Positions 49,701-57,372 of a DNA stretch of 64,000 bases are shown here, piece after piece (position 1 is the stretch's first letter; every line of letters begins with the position of its first letter). The DNA comes from Streptomyces sp. F63 (GTDB lineage: Bacteria > Actinomycetota > Actinomycetes > Streptomycetales > Streptomycetaceae), in NCBI RefSeq assembly GCF_018070345.1, contig NZ_JAGPXX010000003.1:124001-188000 (forward strand), in the 5' to 3' direction. The position numbers and the translations under genes are program-made. The notes under the pieces are model-generated. The model was not told the origin of the DNA. It did not search any database and worked only from the letters and a program-made list of their open reading frames with translations.

Positions 49701-51425
49701 TCAGCTGTCGGAGGGGGCCTCGCCGGCGGAGGACGAACCGGCACGGGTGCGACGGCGGCGGCGGACCGGCTTGGCCTCGCCTCCCCCGGAACCCTCACCG
49801 TGTCCCTGCGCCGTCTCCGGCTGCGTCTCCGGAGCCGCGGCCGCGGGCTTGGCGGCGCCGCCCGAACGGGTGCGACGGCGACGGCGCGGGGTCCGCGGGG
49901 CGGAGCCGCCGGCCGGCGTGCCGGTGGTGCCGGTGGTGTCGGGGGCGGAACCGGGGGTTCCGTCCGGCGCCCCACCTTCGGCGGTGGCGGCGGCCCGCTC
50001 CGCGGCGCCGCTTCCACCGGCCAGCGGCTCCCCACCGCGCGTGCGGCGGCGGGAGCGCGGAGTGCGGGTGCGCCGCGGACGCTCCTCCTCCCTGGCCGCC
50101 GGAGCCCCGCCGCGTCCGCCGGAGCCGCGGCGGCCCCGCCCACCGGTCTCACCGAGGTCCTCGATCTCCTCGGCGCCCAGACCGGCGCGGGTCCGCTCGG
50201 CACGCGGCAGGACGCCGGTGGTGCCCTCGGGGATGTTCAGCTGCTCGTACAGGTGCTCGGAGGTGGAGTAGGTCTCCTCCGGGTCGTCGAACGGCAGGTC
50301 CAGCGCCTTGTTGATCAGCTTCCAGCGCGGGATGTCGTCCCAGTCGACGAGAGTGACGGCGATGCCCGACTTGCCCGCGCGGCCGGTGCGGCCGATGCGG
50401 TGCAGATAGGTCTTCTCGTCCTCCGGCGACTGGTAGTTGATGACGTGGGTGACGTTGTCGACGTCGATACCGCGCGCGGCGACATCGGTGCAGACCAGCA
50501 CATCGACCTTGCCGTTGCGGAAGGCGCGCAGGGCCTGCTCGCGCGCTCCCTGGCCGAGGTCTCCGTGGACGGCACCGGAGGCGAAGCCGCGGCGGGCGAG
50601 CTGGTCGGCGATGTCGGCGGCCGTCCGCTTGGTGCGGCAGAAGATCATCGCGAGCCCGCGGCCCTCGGCCTGGAGGATGCGGGAGACCATCTCCGGCTTG
50701 TCCATCGAGTGCGCGCGGTAGACGAACTGCTCGGTGTTGGCCACCGTCTGGCCCGCGTCGTCCGGAGTGGTCGCGCTGATGTGCGTGGGCTGCGACATGT
50801 AGCGCCGGGCCAGGGAGATGACCTGGCCGGGCATGGTGGCCGAGAAGAGCATGGTCTGCCGCTTGGCCGGCAGCAGCTGGATGATCCGCTCGACGTCCGG
50901 CAGGAAGCCCAGGTCGAGCATCTCGTCGGCCTCGTCGAGGACGAGCGCGCGGACGGCGGAGAGGTCCAGCTTCCGCTGGCCCGCCAGGTCGAGCAGCCGG
51001 CCCGGGGTGCCGACGACGACGTCGACGCCCTTCTGGAGGGCCTCGACCTGCGGCTCGTACGCCCGGCCGCCGTAGATGGCGACGACGCGCACATTGCGCA
51101 CCTTGCCCGCGGTGAGCAGGTCGTTGGTGACCTGCTGGCACAGCTCGCGGGTGGGGACGACCACGAGCGCCTGCGGGGCGTCGGTCAGCTGCCCGGGCTC
51201 CGCACGGCCGGCCTCGACATCGGCGGGTACGGTCACGCGCTCCAGGATCGGCAGTCCGAAGCCGAGCGTCTTGCCGGTGCCGGTCTTGGCCTGGCCGATG
51301 ACGTCGGATCCGGAGAGCGCGACGGGGAGGGTCATCTCCTGGATCGGGAAGGGGGACGTGATGCCGACGGCCTCCAGGGCCTCGGCGGTCTCGGGAAGGA
51401 TCCCGATGTCTCGGAACGTAGTCAG
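49701..51425 (-). CDS. DEAD-box RNA helicase with a CTG start codon
   Basis: A 574-residue ATP-dependent RNA helicase. Motifs: Q motif PFPIQEMTLPVALSG, Walker A AKTGTGKT, Ia PTRELCQQ, II DEAD (VLDEADEMLD), III FSATMPG, IV-VI including VATDVAARGID-type TDVAARGIDV and HRIGRTGRAG. The ~140-residue Arg/Gly-rich C-tail has RRRTR repeats typical of RNA-binding extensions. The conserved N-terminus TTFRDIGILPETAEALEAVG begins after CTG 51425; the frame upstream runs to a stop with no ATG, GTG or TTG, and GAAGAGG precedes the CTG. The first ATG (51335) would delete the Q motif region. Likely a cold-shock/RNA-remodelling role (RhlE type). Confidence 0.88.
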   Translation of the reverse strand: MTTFRDIGILPETAEALEAVGITSPFPIQEMTLPVALSGSDVIGQAKTGTGKTLGFGLPILERVTVPADVEAGRAEPGQLTDAPQALVVVPTRELCQQVTNDLLTAGKVRNVRVVAIYGGRAYEPQVEALQKGVDVVVGTPGRLLDLAGQRKLDLSAVRALVLDEADEMLDLGFLPDVERIIQLLPAKRQTMLFSATMPGQVISLARRYMSQPTHISATTPDDAGQTVANTEQFVYRAHSMDKPEMVSRILQAEGRGLAMIFCRTKRTAADIADQLARRGFASGAVHGDLGQGAREQALRAFRNGKVDVLVCTDVAARGIDVDNVTHVINYQSPEDEKTYLHRIGRTGRAGKSGIAVTLVDWDDIPRWKLINKALDLPFDDPEETYSTSEHLYEQLNIPEGTTGVLPRAERTRAGLGAEEIEDLGETGGRGRRGSGGRGGAPAAREEERPRRTRTPRSRRRTRGGEPLAGGSGAAERAAATAEGGAPDGTPGSAPDTTGTTGTPAGGSAPRTPRRRRRTRSGGAAKPAAAAPETQPETAQGHGEGSGGGEAKPVRRRRRTRAGSSSAGEAPSDS

Positions 51426-51677
51426 GGTCTTGCCTCTTCTGTGAGACGCGACACGAGGCGGCGGAGGGGGTCAGTACCGCGCCGGTTCATCGGCCGGTCA
51501 CCAGGACCTGCCGGACAGTGCGGGACCACTGCGTCCGCATCACGCGCTCGCGTCACGAGCGGTTCCCTCATGTGCGGTCCGTACGGTGGTACGCGCCGCG
51601 GGGAGGGCGGTCGGGGTTGGAAGCCGATCGGCCAACCGACCGGGCATCCGCTGGGGTGCTGAGGGATGTGCCTCAGA

Positions 51678-51735
51678 TGACTCCACATGCGACGGACTCC
51701 TGGGGGAGGACTCCACTGACTCCACATGCGACGGA
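51678..51735. repeat. 19-bp direct repeats, period 39
   Basis: Two perfect copies of TGACTCCACATGCGACGGA, both in the predicted helicase leader or promoter region. Confidence 0.85.
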
Positions 51736-51860
51736 CCCGCCGGTATTCGGCGGGCGCAATACCACTGTACCCCGGAATCGCGCATTTGTATTGGGTCCTT
51801 CTCGCTCCCGGGCCCCGCGGGAAGGGTCGGCCGGCCCCTTACGGGGCGTGCCGGGCGGAC

Positions 51861-51866
51861 TATTGT
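51861..51866 (+). promoter_or_regulatory. Leaderless -10 box of the ferritin-like gene
   Basis: TATTGT ends 7 bases before ATG 51874, with no ribosome site. Confidence 0.55.
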
Positions 51867-51873
51867 GCGCTGC

Positions 51874-52623
51874 ATGGAGACGCCCGACGAGACCCCCGAC
51901 GCGACCACCGAACCCGCCGAGCAGCACACCGGGATCGCCGCCCAGAACTGGGCCGCGGCTTCCGCCGACCCGCAGTACCGGGCGGCCGTGGTGGATCTGC
52001 TGGGCGCCCTGGCGTACGGCGAGCTCGCCGCCTTCGAGCGGCTGGCCGAGGACGCCAAGATGGCGCCGACCCTGGAGGACAAGGCGGAACTGGCGAAGAT
52101 GGCCTCCGCCGAGTTCCACCACTTCGAGCGGCTGCGGGACCGGCTGAGCGCGATCGACGCGGAGCCGAAGACGGCCATGGAGCCCTTCGCCGCGGCACTG
52201 GACGGCTTCCACCGCCAGACCGCCCCGACGGACTGGCTGGAGGGTCTGGTCAAGGCGTACGTCGGCGACTCCATCGCGAGCGACTTCTACCGGGAGGTGG
52301 CCGTCCGGCTCGACTCCGACACCCGGGACCTGATGCTGCAGGTCCTCGACGACACCGGGCACGCGAGCTTCGCGGTGGAGCGGGTGCGGGCCGCCATCGA
52401 GGCGGAGCCGCGGGTCGGCGGGCGGCTGGCCCTCTGGGCGCGGCGGCTGATGGGCGAGGCGCTCAGCCAGGCGCAGCGGGTGGTCGCGGAGCGGGACGCG
52501 CTCTCCACGATGCTGGTCGGCGGTCTCGCGGACGGCTTCGATCTGGCGGAGGTGGGGCGGATGTTCTCCCGGATCACGGAGGCGCACACCAAGCGGATGG
52601 CGGCGCTGGGGCTCGCGGCCTGA
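51874..52623 (+). CDS. Ferritin-like-fold protein (Rv3210c / MiaE-like)
   Basis: A 249-residue, mainly helical cytoplasmic protein. Carboxylate and histidine positions of a diiron four-helix bundle are visible in YGELAAFERLAEDA, ASAEFHHFERLRDRL, YVGDSIASDFYREV and LDDTGHASFAVERV (ExxH-like pairs). The family resembles tRNA hydroxylase MiaE and ferritin-like proteins of actinobacteria; the reaction here is unknown. The start appears leaderless. Divergent from the DEAD-box helicase, as Rv3210c lies beside rhlE in M. tuberculosis. Confidence 0.82.
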   Translation: METPDETPDATTEPAEQHTGIAAQNWAAASADPQYRAAVVDLLGALAYGELAAFERLAEDAKMAPTLEDKAELAKMASAEFHHFERLRDRLSAIDAEPKTAMEPFAAALDGFHRQTAPTDWLEGLVKAYVGDSIASDFYREVAVRLDSDTRDLMLQVLDDTGHASFAVERVRAAIEAEPRVGGRLALWARRLMGEALSQAQRVVAERDALSTMLVGGLADGFDLAEVGRMFSRITEAHTKRMAALGLAA

Positions 52624-52668
52624 GCACGCGGCGGGACGTGCGGCGGCGGCCCGCGGCGGGGCGGGCCG

Positions 52669-52935
52669 TCAGGCCGCGGCGGACCGGCGCATCCGGCCCG
52701 GTCTGCGGACCAGCAGGGACAGCAGCGCGGCGGCGACGACGAGAGCCCCCGTCAGACTCACGAGGGCGTGGCCGGGCCCGGCCACCGTGCGGGTGATCAG
52801 GAAACCGAACAGGGCGGCGACGGGGCCGGTGGCGTACACCAGCGGCGAGGCCGGAAGCCGGCCGGGCAGCCACCGCACTCCGGCGGAGGCGACGGCGAGG
52901 CCGATCAGAACCGATCCCAGGGCTTCCCAGAGCAT
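52669..52935 (-). CDS. Small three-helix membrane protein
   Basis: An 88-residue protein with three hydrophobic segments (about residues 3-18, 29-46 and 54-74) and a basic C-terminus RRPGRMRR, consistent with an inner-membrane protein with positive-inside tail. ATG 52935 has GGGAGGG 8 nt upstream; the longer frame to 52980 lacks a ribosome site. No domain recognised. Last gene in a minus-strand run with DUF3107 and TetR genes, but separated from them by a terminator. Confidence 0.7.
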   Translation of the reverse strand: MLWEALGSVLIGLAVASAGVRWLPGRLPASPLVYATGPVAALFGFLITRTVAGPGHALVSLTGALVVAAALLSLLVRRPGRMRRSAAA

Positions 52936-53128
52936 CGATGCGTCCCTCCCCTTCTCCGTGGCCGGCGGACGGCTCGGCACCGGCCCCTGCTGCGTCGTAC
53001 CCCGCGCCTCCGGACGGTAACCCTCCGGGGCCGGCGGGGCGTTGGCCCGGTGGCCGCCGTGCCCGGGCGGCGGCAGCGGGCGCGGGACGGCACGGCCGGG
53101 CGGCGCCGGGGAGTGCGCCCTGAGGCCC

Positions 53129-53159
53129 GTGCGGCGGACGTGCGGCGGACGTGCGGCGG
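53129..53159. repeat. 11-bp tandem repeat abutting a terminator arm
   Basis: GTGCGGCGGAC at 53129 and 53140, then GTGCGGCGG at 53151, which is also the beginning of the 5' arm of the terminator at 53151-53192. The arm sequence appears to have been duplicated twice. Confidence 0.85.
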
Positions 53160-53192
53160 CCCGGTGGTCACCGGACCACCGGGCCGCCGCAC
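53151..53192 (-). terminator. Terminator of the DUF3107 gene
   Basis: Perfect 19-bp stem GTGCGGCGGCCCGGTGGTC and complement with an ACCG tetraloop, 29 bases past the DUF3107 stop in the direction of transcription. Confidence 0.85.
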
Positions 53193-53220
53193 GAGCGCTG
53201 TGCTGCCTGTCCGCCCCCGT

Positions 53221-53448
53221 CTACAGGGCGCCGAAGCCGACCTTGCGGACCGTCTGCTCGCCGATCTCCACATAGGCGAGCTTCTCGGACGGCACCAGGA
53301 CCTTGCGGCCGTGCTCGTCGACCAGGGTCAGCAGCTGTGCCTTGCCGGCGAGCGCGTCGGCCACCGCACGCTCGACCTCGTCGGCAGTCTGCGCGCTCTC
53401 GAGAATGATCTCGCGAGGCGTGTGCTGCACGCCGATCTTGACCTCCAC
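53221..53448 (-). CDS. DUF3107 domain-containing protein
   Basis: A 75-residue protein, MEVKIGVQHTPREIILES at the start and VEIGEQTVRKVGFGAL at the end, matching DUF3107 (Rv3208A/TB9.4 in M. tuberculosis). It is small, acidic, beta-alpha-beta in pattern, with no signal or membrane helix; function unknown. GTG 53448 follows GGAGGG by about 6 nt. A TAATGT box at 53538-53533 may be its own promoter. The TetR gene lies just upstream on the same strand, the order seen in mycobacteria. Confidence 0.88.
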   Translation of the reverse strand: MEVKIGVQHTPREIILESAQTADEVERAVADALAGKAQLLTLVDEHGRKVLVPSEKLAYVEIGEQTVRKVGFGAL

Positions 53449-53614
53449 GGCTATGTCCCTCCGACGTTTTCCGGTTTCCCCGGCGAACGGTCCCGGGGAA
53501 GGGTGCGCGGCCTGCCGCGCCGTACGCAGGCAACATTAGCCCGGTCCGGGGCCCGTACCCGTGTGCGGCCGCACGCCGGCAGCGAACACGGGGAGCGGCG
53601 GGTGGCGGCCGGTG

Positions 53615-54256
53615 TCAGTCCTGCTGGTTCGAGCCGTGCAGCGGGAAGCCGGCGATACCGCGCCAGGACAGCGAGGAGATCAGCTTGGCCGCCGCGTCGC
53701 GCGGCACCTGCTGGCCCGAGCTGAGCCAGTAGCGGGCGGTGATCTGGGCCATGCCGCACATGCCGACGGCGAGCAGCATCGCTTCCTCGGGTGGCAGGTC
53801 GGTGTCCTCGGCGATCACTTCGCTGACGGCCTTGGCGCTCTCCAGGCTGACCCGCTCGACGCGCTCGGCGACCGCCGGCTCGTTGGTGAGGTCCGACTCG
53901 AAGACGAGCCGGAACGCGCCGCCCTTGTTCTCGACGTACGCGAAGTAGGCCTCGATGGTGGCCGCGACGCGCAGCTTGTTGTCGGACGTGGAGGCGAGGG
54001 CCTCGCGGACGGCGGCCAGGAGGGCGTCGCAGTGCTGGTCCAGCAGGGCGAGGTAGAGGTCGAGCTTGCCGGGGAAGTGCTGGTACAGCACCGGCTTGCT
54101 GACCCCCGCGCGCTCGGCGATGTCGTCCATCGCCGCGGCGTGGTAGCCCTGGGCCACGAAGACCTCCTGGGCCGCGCCCAGGAGCTGGTTGCGACGGGCT
54201 CGGCGCGGCAGGCGCGTGCCCCGTGGGCGCGCCTCGGTCTGCTCGATGGCTGTCAC
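53615..54256 (-). CDS. TetR/AcrR-family transcriptional regulator (Rv3208 type)
   Basis: A 213-residue dimeric repressor. The N-terminal helix-turn-helix spans about residues 20-66 (LLGAAQEVFVAQGYHAAAMDDIAERAGVSKPVLYQHFPGK, read as two halves). The C-terminal ligand domain follows with a conserved AYFAYVENKGGAFRLVFESDL and ends GIAGFPLHG. GTG 54256 is preceded by GGGAGG; upstream in-frame residues lack support. A TACGAT -10 lies at 54308-54303 on the minus strand. The ligand and targets are unknown; autoregulation is likely but I see no clear palindrome. Confidence 0.85.
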   Translation of the reverse strand: MTAIEQTEARPRGTRLPRRARRNQLLGAAQEVFVAQGYHAAAMDDIAERAGVSKPVLYQHFPGKLDLYLALLDQHCDALLAAVREALASTSDNKLRVAATIEAYFAYVENKGGAFRLVFESDLTNEPAVAERVERVSLESAKAVSEVIAEDTDLPPEEAMLLAVGMCGMAQITARYWLSSGQQVPRDAAAKLISSLSWRGIAGFPLHGSNQQD

Positions 54257-54437
54257 GCCGCCTCCCAAGAATCGTTCCGTGCACGGTGAACACCGCGCCG
54301 CCATCGTACTTTCGGGTAACCCGGCTGTGCGCGGTGCCGACCGACAATTTCACCGACCGGACAGGGCATCGCGGAAATACGGGGCGAATCGACCTGATGG
54401 CCGGCCGGTCTCCGGCTCCGTGCCCGGCTCCGGCGGC

Positions 54438-54662
54438 TCAGCGGTAGTCCTCCTCGTCGAGTTCCACCACCCGGGCCTGCTCCACGGCGTCGGCCGGGTT
54501 GGCGGTGTCGGGCACGTGGCCGGGCAGCGGTTCGTCCTCCCGCTCCAGGAGTTCGGCGCGCTGTTCGGCGGCGTCCGCCTCGGGGGTCTCGATGTCGGGC
54601 TCCTCCTCGCCGGTGCCGGTCTCGTCCTCGAAGGTGTCCGGTTCTGTGGGGTCTGCTGCCAT
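54438..54662 (-). CDS. Small highly acidic protein
   Basis: A 74-residue protein very rich in Glu and Asp (DTFEDETGTGEEEPDIETPE near the start), without cysteine, signal or membrane segment, probably disordered. ATG 54662 has AGGGAAG about 8 nt upstream. No family recognised; short acidic proteins of this kind are common and poorly annotated in Streptomyces. It is divergent from the alpha/beta hydrolase gene and upstream of tetR. Confidence 0.7.
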   Translation of the reverse strand: MAADPTEPDTFEDETGTGEEEPDIETPEADAAEQRAELLEREDEPLPGHVPDTANPADAVEQARVVELDEEDYR

Positions 54663-54796
54663 GCGTGCTTCCCTTTCCAGGCCGAGCGCTCTTACACCGA
54701 ACCCGAGAGGTCCCCTGCCGAGCCTATGAGCAGCGGCCGGCCCGCGCCATGCGGACCTGTGACGGCGGACACACGGAAGTGGGTGTGATCGTCTCG

Positions 54797-54802
54797 TAAC
54801 AT
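54797..54802 (+). promoter_or_regulatory. Leaderless -10 box of the second alpha/beta hydrolase
   Basis: TAACAT ends 6 bases before ATG 54809, with no ribosome site. Confidence 0.5.
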
Positions 54803-54808
54803 TGCCGC

Positions 54809-55780
54809 ATGTCGTCGACCGAGCTGTCACGGGTCCGCGCCGCGGCCGAGGTGACCGAAGCGCAGGGGGCCGCGGTCGTCCCGGGTGAGGAACTGCGCAC
54901 CGTCGCCCTGTCCGGCCTGACCCTGAGTGTCCGTTCCCGGCCGCCCGCGCGCGAGGGGCTGCCGCCCGCGCTGTACGTGCACGGGCTCGGCGGCTCCTCC
55001 ACCAACTGGTCCGCGCTGATGGGCGAGTTGGCCGACCGGCTGGACGCGGAGGCGGTGGACCTGCCCGGCTTCGGCTTCTCGCCACCGCCCGATGACGGCA
55101 ACTACTCCGTCTCCGGGCACGCCCGTGCCGTCATACGCCTGCTGGACACCGCCGGCCGTGGCCCCGTCCATCTGTTCGGGAATTCGCTCGGAGGGGCCGT
55201 CGTCACCCGCGTCGCGGCGGTCCGCCCCGACCTGGTGCGCACCCTCACGCTGGTCTCTCCCGCACTGCCCGAGTGGCGCCCCCAGCTTTCCGCCGTGCCC
55301 ACCGGACTGCTCGCGGTCCCCGGCGCCGCCGCCCTGTTCAGCCGCATGACCAGGGGCTGGACGGCCGAGCGGCGCACCCGCGAAGTCCTCACGCTCTGTT
55401 ACGGAGATCCCGCGCGCGTGGATGCCGCGGGTTTCCGCGCCGCCGTCGCGGAGTACGAGCGCCGCCTCGGACTGCCGTATTTCTGGGATGTGATGACACG
55501 CTCGGCACGGGGCGTGGTGGACGCGTACACCCTCGGCGGGCAACACTCTCTGTGGCGGCAGGCCGAGCGGGTGCTCGCACCGACCCTGCTCGTGTACGGC
55601 GGTCGCGACCGGCTCGTATCCTTCCGGATGGCCCGCCGGGCGTCCTCGGCCTTCCGCGACTCCCGGCTTCTCGCTCTGCCGGAGGCCGGACACGTAGCGA
55701 TGATGGAATACCCGGAGGCGGTGGCGCGGGCCTTCCGCGAACTGCTGCACGAGACGACCGCAGATGCGGGCAGGAGCTGA
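54809..55780 (+). CDS. Alpha/beta-fold hydrolase
   Basis: A 323-residue hydrolase with oxyanion motif YVHGLGGSSTNW, nucleophile GNSLGG (Ser near residue 124), acid in YGGRDRLVS and His in PEAGHVAMMEYP: a complete Ser-Asp-His triad. There is a helical cap (about 155-235). No signal peptide. It lies 8 bases upstream of the DUF3152 gene, so they form an operon; the leaderless promoter at 54797 would drive both. Substrate unknown. Confidence 0.87.
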   Translation: MSSTELSRVRAAAEVTEAQGAAVVPGEELRTVALSGLTLSVRSRPPAREGLPPALYVHGLGGSSTNWSALMGELADRLDAEAVDLPGFGFSPPPDDGNYSVSGHARAVIRLLDTAGRGPVHLFGNSLGGAVVTRVAAVRPDLVRTLTLVSPALPEWRPQLSAVPTGLLAVPGAAALFSRMTRGWTAERRTREVLTLCYGDPARVDAAGFRAAVAEYERRLGLPYFWDVMTRSARGVVDAYTLGGQHSLWRQAERVLAPTLLVYGGRDRLVSFRMARRASSAFRDSRLLALPEAGHVAMMEYPEAVARAFRELLHETTADAGRS

Positions 55781-55788
55781 AGCGACGC

Positions 55789-57372
55789 GTGGGACGTCAT
55801 AGCCGTCGGAGCCGCACCGAACCGGCCGGGAACCCCGGAGCCCCCGGGCCCGAGGCGCCGGCCGCCACCGCAACGGCCGCCGGCTCCGCCGCGGCGCGGC
55901 GCGGGCCGGCCGTGGCGTCGGCTCCCGGAGGGCCGTACGAGCGTTCCCGCGCGCCCCGGGGCGCGCGCCCGCAGGACGCCCCGTACGGGACGGCACCGCG
56001 GGGCACCCCGCCCGGGGGCACTCCGCTGTACGGGACCCCGCCGCAGGGCAGGCCCGCCCAGGGCACGCCCGCCCAGGGCACGCCCCCCCACGGGACCCCG
56101 GCGTTCGGCAGGCCCGCCCAGGGCACACCCGCTCACGCGACCCCGCCGCACGGCACGCCCGCGTCCGGGACCCCGCCGCACGGCTCACCCCGCGTGCGCG
56201 GCGGGCACCCCCAGCAGTTCGAAGCCGGCGGCGGCTGGGGCGCCGCGCCGGCACGGCCGGCGCCGTATGCCACGGGCGTGGCCCCGTCCCTGAGGCCGGC
56301 GGCCGGCACCGTACCGGGACCGCGGCAGGAATTCGTCGAGGCGTTCGACGACGGGGTGTTCCCGGCCCACACTCCCGCGCCGCCCGGCAACCGGCCGCGG
56401 CCCGGTGGTCCGGGCGACGGCCGCGCCCGCCCCTCCGCACCATCGGCGGCGGGCGGTGAACCGCCGGAGGACGACGGCGGGTCCGGCCCGGGCGGAACGG
56501 GCGGCGGTGACGACCCCGACCACCGGGCCCGCCACTCCGGGACCGGTGACAGCGTGGAGAAGGGCGGCAGGGGCCGGGCGTTCACCGGGGTCGCGGCGGC
56601 CGCCGTGACGACCGTGCTGGCGATCGTCGTGGCGGGACAGGTCGCCGGCGGCGGACCGAACACCGACGCCGCCCCGGTGCTCGGCGGCGGGCAGCGCGAC
56701 GACGGCGCGGGGCTCTCGCGCTCCGACGACCGCAAGGCCGTGGACCGGCCCGGCGGTGTGGTCCGGAAGCCGCAACGGCTGTCGTACGCCGACCGGATGG
56801 CCCGGAAGGACAGCCTCGACCCGCAGCTCGCCGGGCCCGGCGCCTTCCGCACCGTCGGCCGCCCGGAGGAGGGCACCGGCAGGGGCCAGGTGCTGCGCTA
56901 CCGCGTCGATGTCGAGAAGGACCTCCCGCTGGACGGCGAGCTCTTCGCGGAGGCCGTACACCGCACCCTCAACGACGAGCGGAGCTGGTCCCGGGGCGGC
57001 GCCCGCACCTTCGACCGGGTCACCGGCGACGACGCCGACTTCGTGATCACGCTGGCGAGTCCCGGCACGACCGGGGTGTGGTGCGCCAAGTCGGGACTCG
57101 ACACCACCGTGGAGAACGTCTCCTGCGACTCGGCGTCCACCCCGCGGGTGCTGATCAACGCCTACCGGTGGGCGCAGGGTTCGAAGACCTTCGGCGACGA
57201 CATCGCCGGCTACCGCGAGATGCTGATCAACCACGAGGTGGGCCACCGGCTCGGCCTGAACCACCAGTCGTGCCCCTCGCAGGGCGCCTTGGCACCGGTG
57301 ATGATGCAGCAGACCAAGTCGCTCTCCTCGGCCGGCGTCACCTGCCGGCCGAACGCCTGGCCGTTCCCGTAG
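55789..57372 (+). CDS. DUF3152 membrane-anchored metzincin-like protein
   Basis: A 527-residue protein. Residues 1-260 are Pro/Gly/Thr-rich with many GTPP/QGTPA repeats (DNA repeats at about 55980-56190). A membrane helix (about 266-285) leads to an extracytoplasmic domain ending in NHEVGHRLGLNHQSC, which has the HExGHxxGLxH zinc-binding arrangement of metzincin proteases, and the downstream Met (APVMMQQ) that could be the Met-turn. Four cysteines in the domain may pair. DUF3152 (Rv3207c) is conserved but uncharacterised. GTG 55789 has AGGAG 12 nt upstream. Confidence 0.85.
   Translation: MGRHSRRSRTEPAGNPGAPGPEAPAATATAAGSAAARRGPAVASAPGGPYERSRAPRGARPQDAPYGTAPRGTPPGGTPLYGTPPQGRPAQGTPAQGTPPHGTPAFGRPAQGTPAHATPPHGTPASGTPPHGSPRVRGGHPQQFEAGGGWGAAPARPAPYATGVAPSLRPAAGTVPGPRQEFVEAFDDGVFPAHTPAPPGNRPRPGGPGDGRARPSAPSAAGGEPPEDDGGSGPGGTGGGDDPDHRARHSGTGDSVEKGGRGRAFTGVAAAAVTTVLAIVVAGQVAGGGPNTDAAPVLGGGQRDDGAGLSRSDDRKAVDRPGGVVRKPQRLSYADRMARKDSLDPQLAGPGAFRTVGRPEEGTGRGQVLRYRVDVEKDLPLDGELFAEAVHRTLNDERSWSRGGARTFDRVTGDDADFVITLASPGTTGVWCAKSGLDTTVENVSCDSASTPRVLINAYRWAQGSKTFGDDIAGYREMLINHEVGHRLGLNHQSCPSQGALAPVMMQQTKSLSSAGVTCRPNAWPFP

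Larger units (their letters stand above)
51426..51873. other. 448-bp divergent region with helicase leader repeats
   Basis: Noncoding. Contains a 19-bp perfect direct repeat TGACTCCACATGCGACGGA at 51678-51696 and 51717-51735 (period 39), and a stem candidate GGTCGG-g-GTTGG / CCAAC-CGACC near 51611-51645. It also has minus-strand TACAGT at 51765-51770 as a possible helicase -10, and a CAATAC/GTATTG dyad at 51757-51792. This would give the helicase mRNA a long structured 5' leader. Confidence 0.55.
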
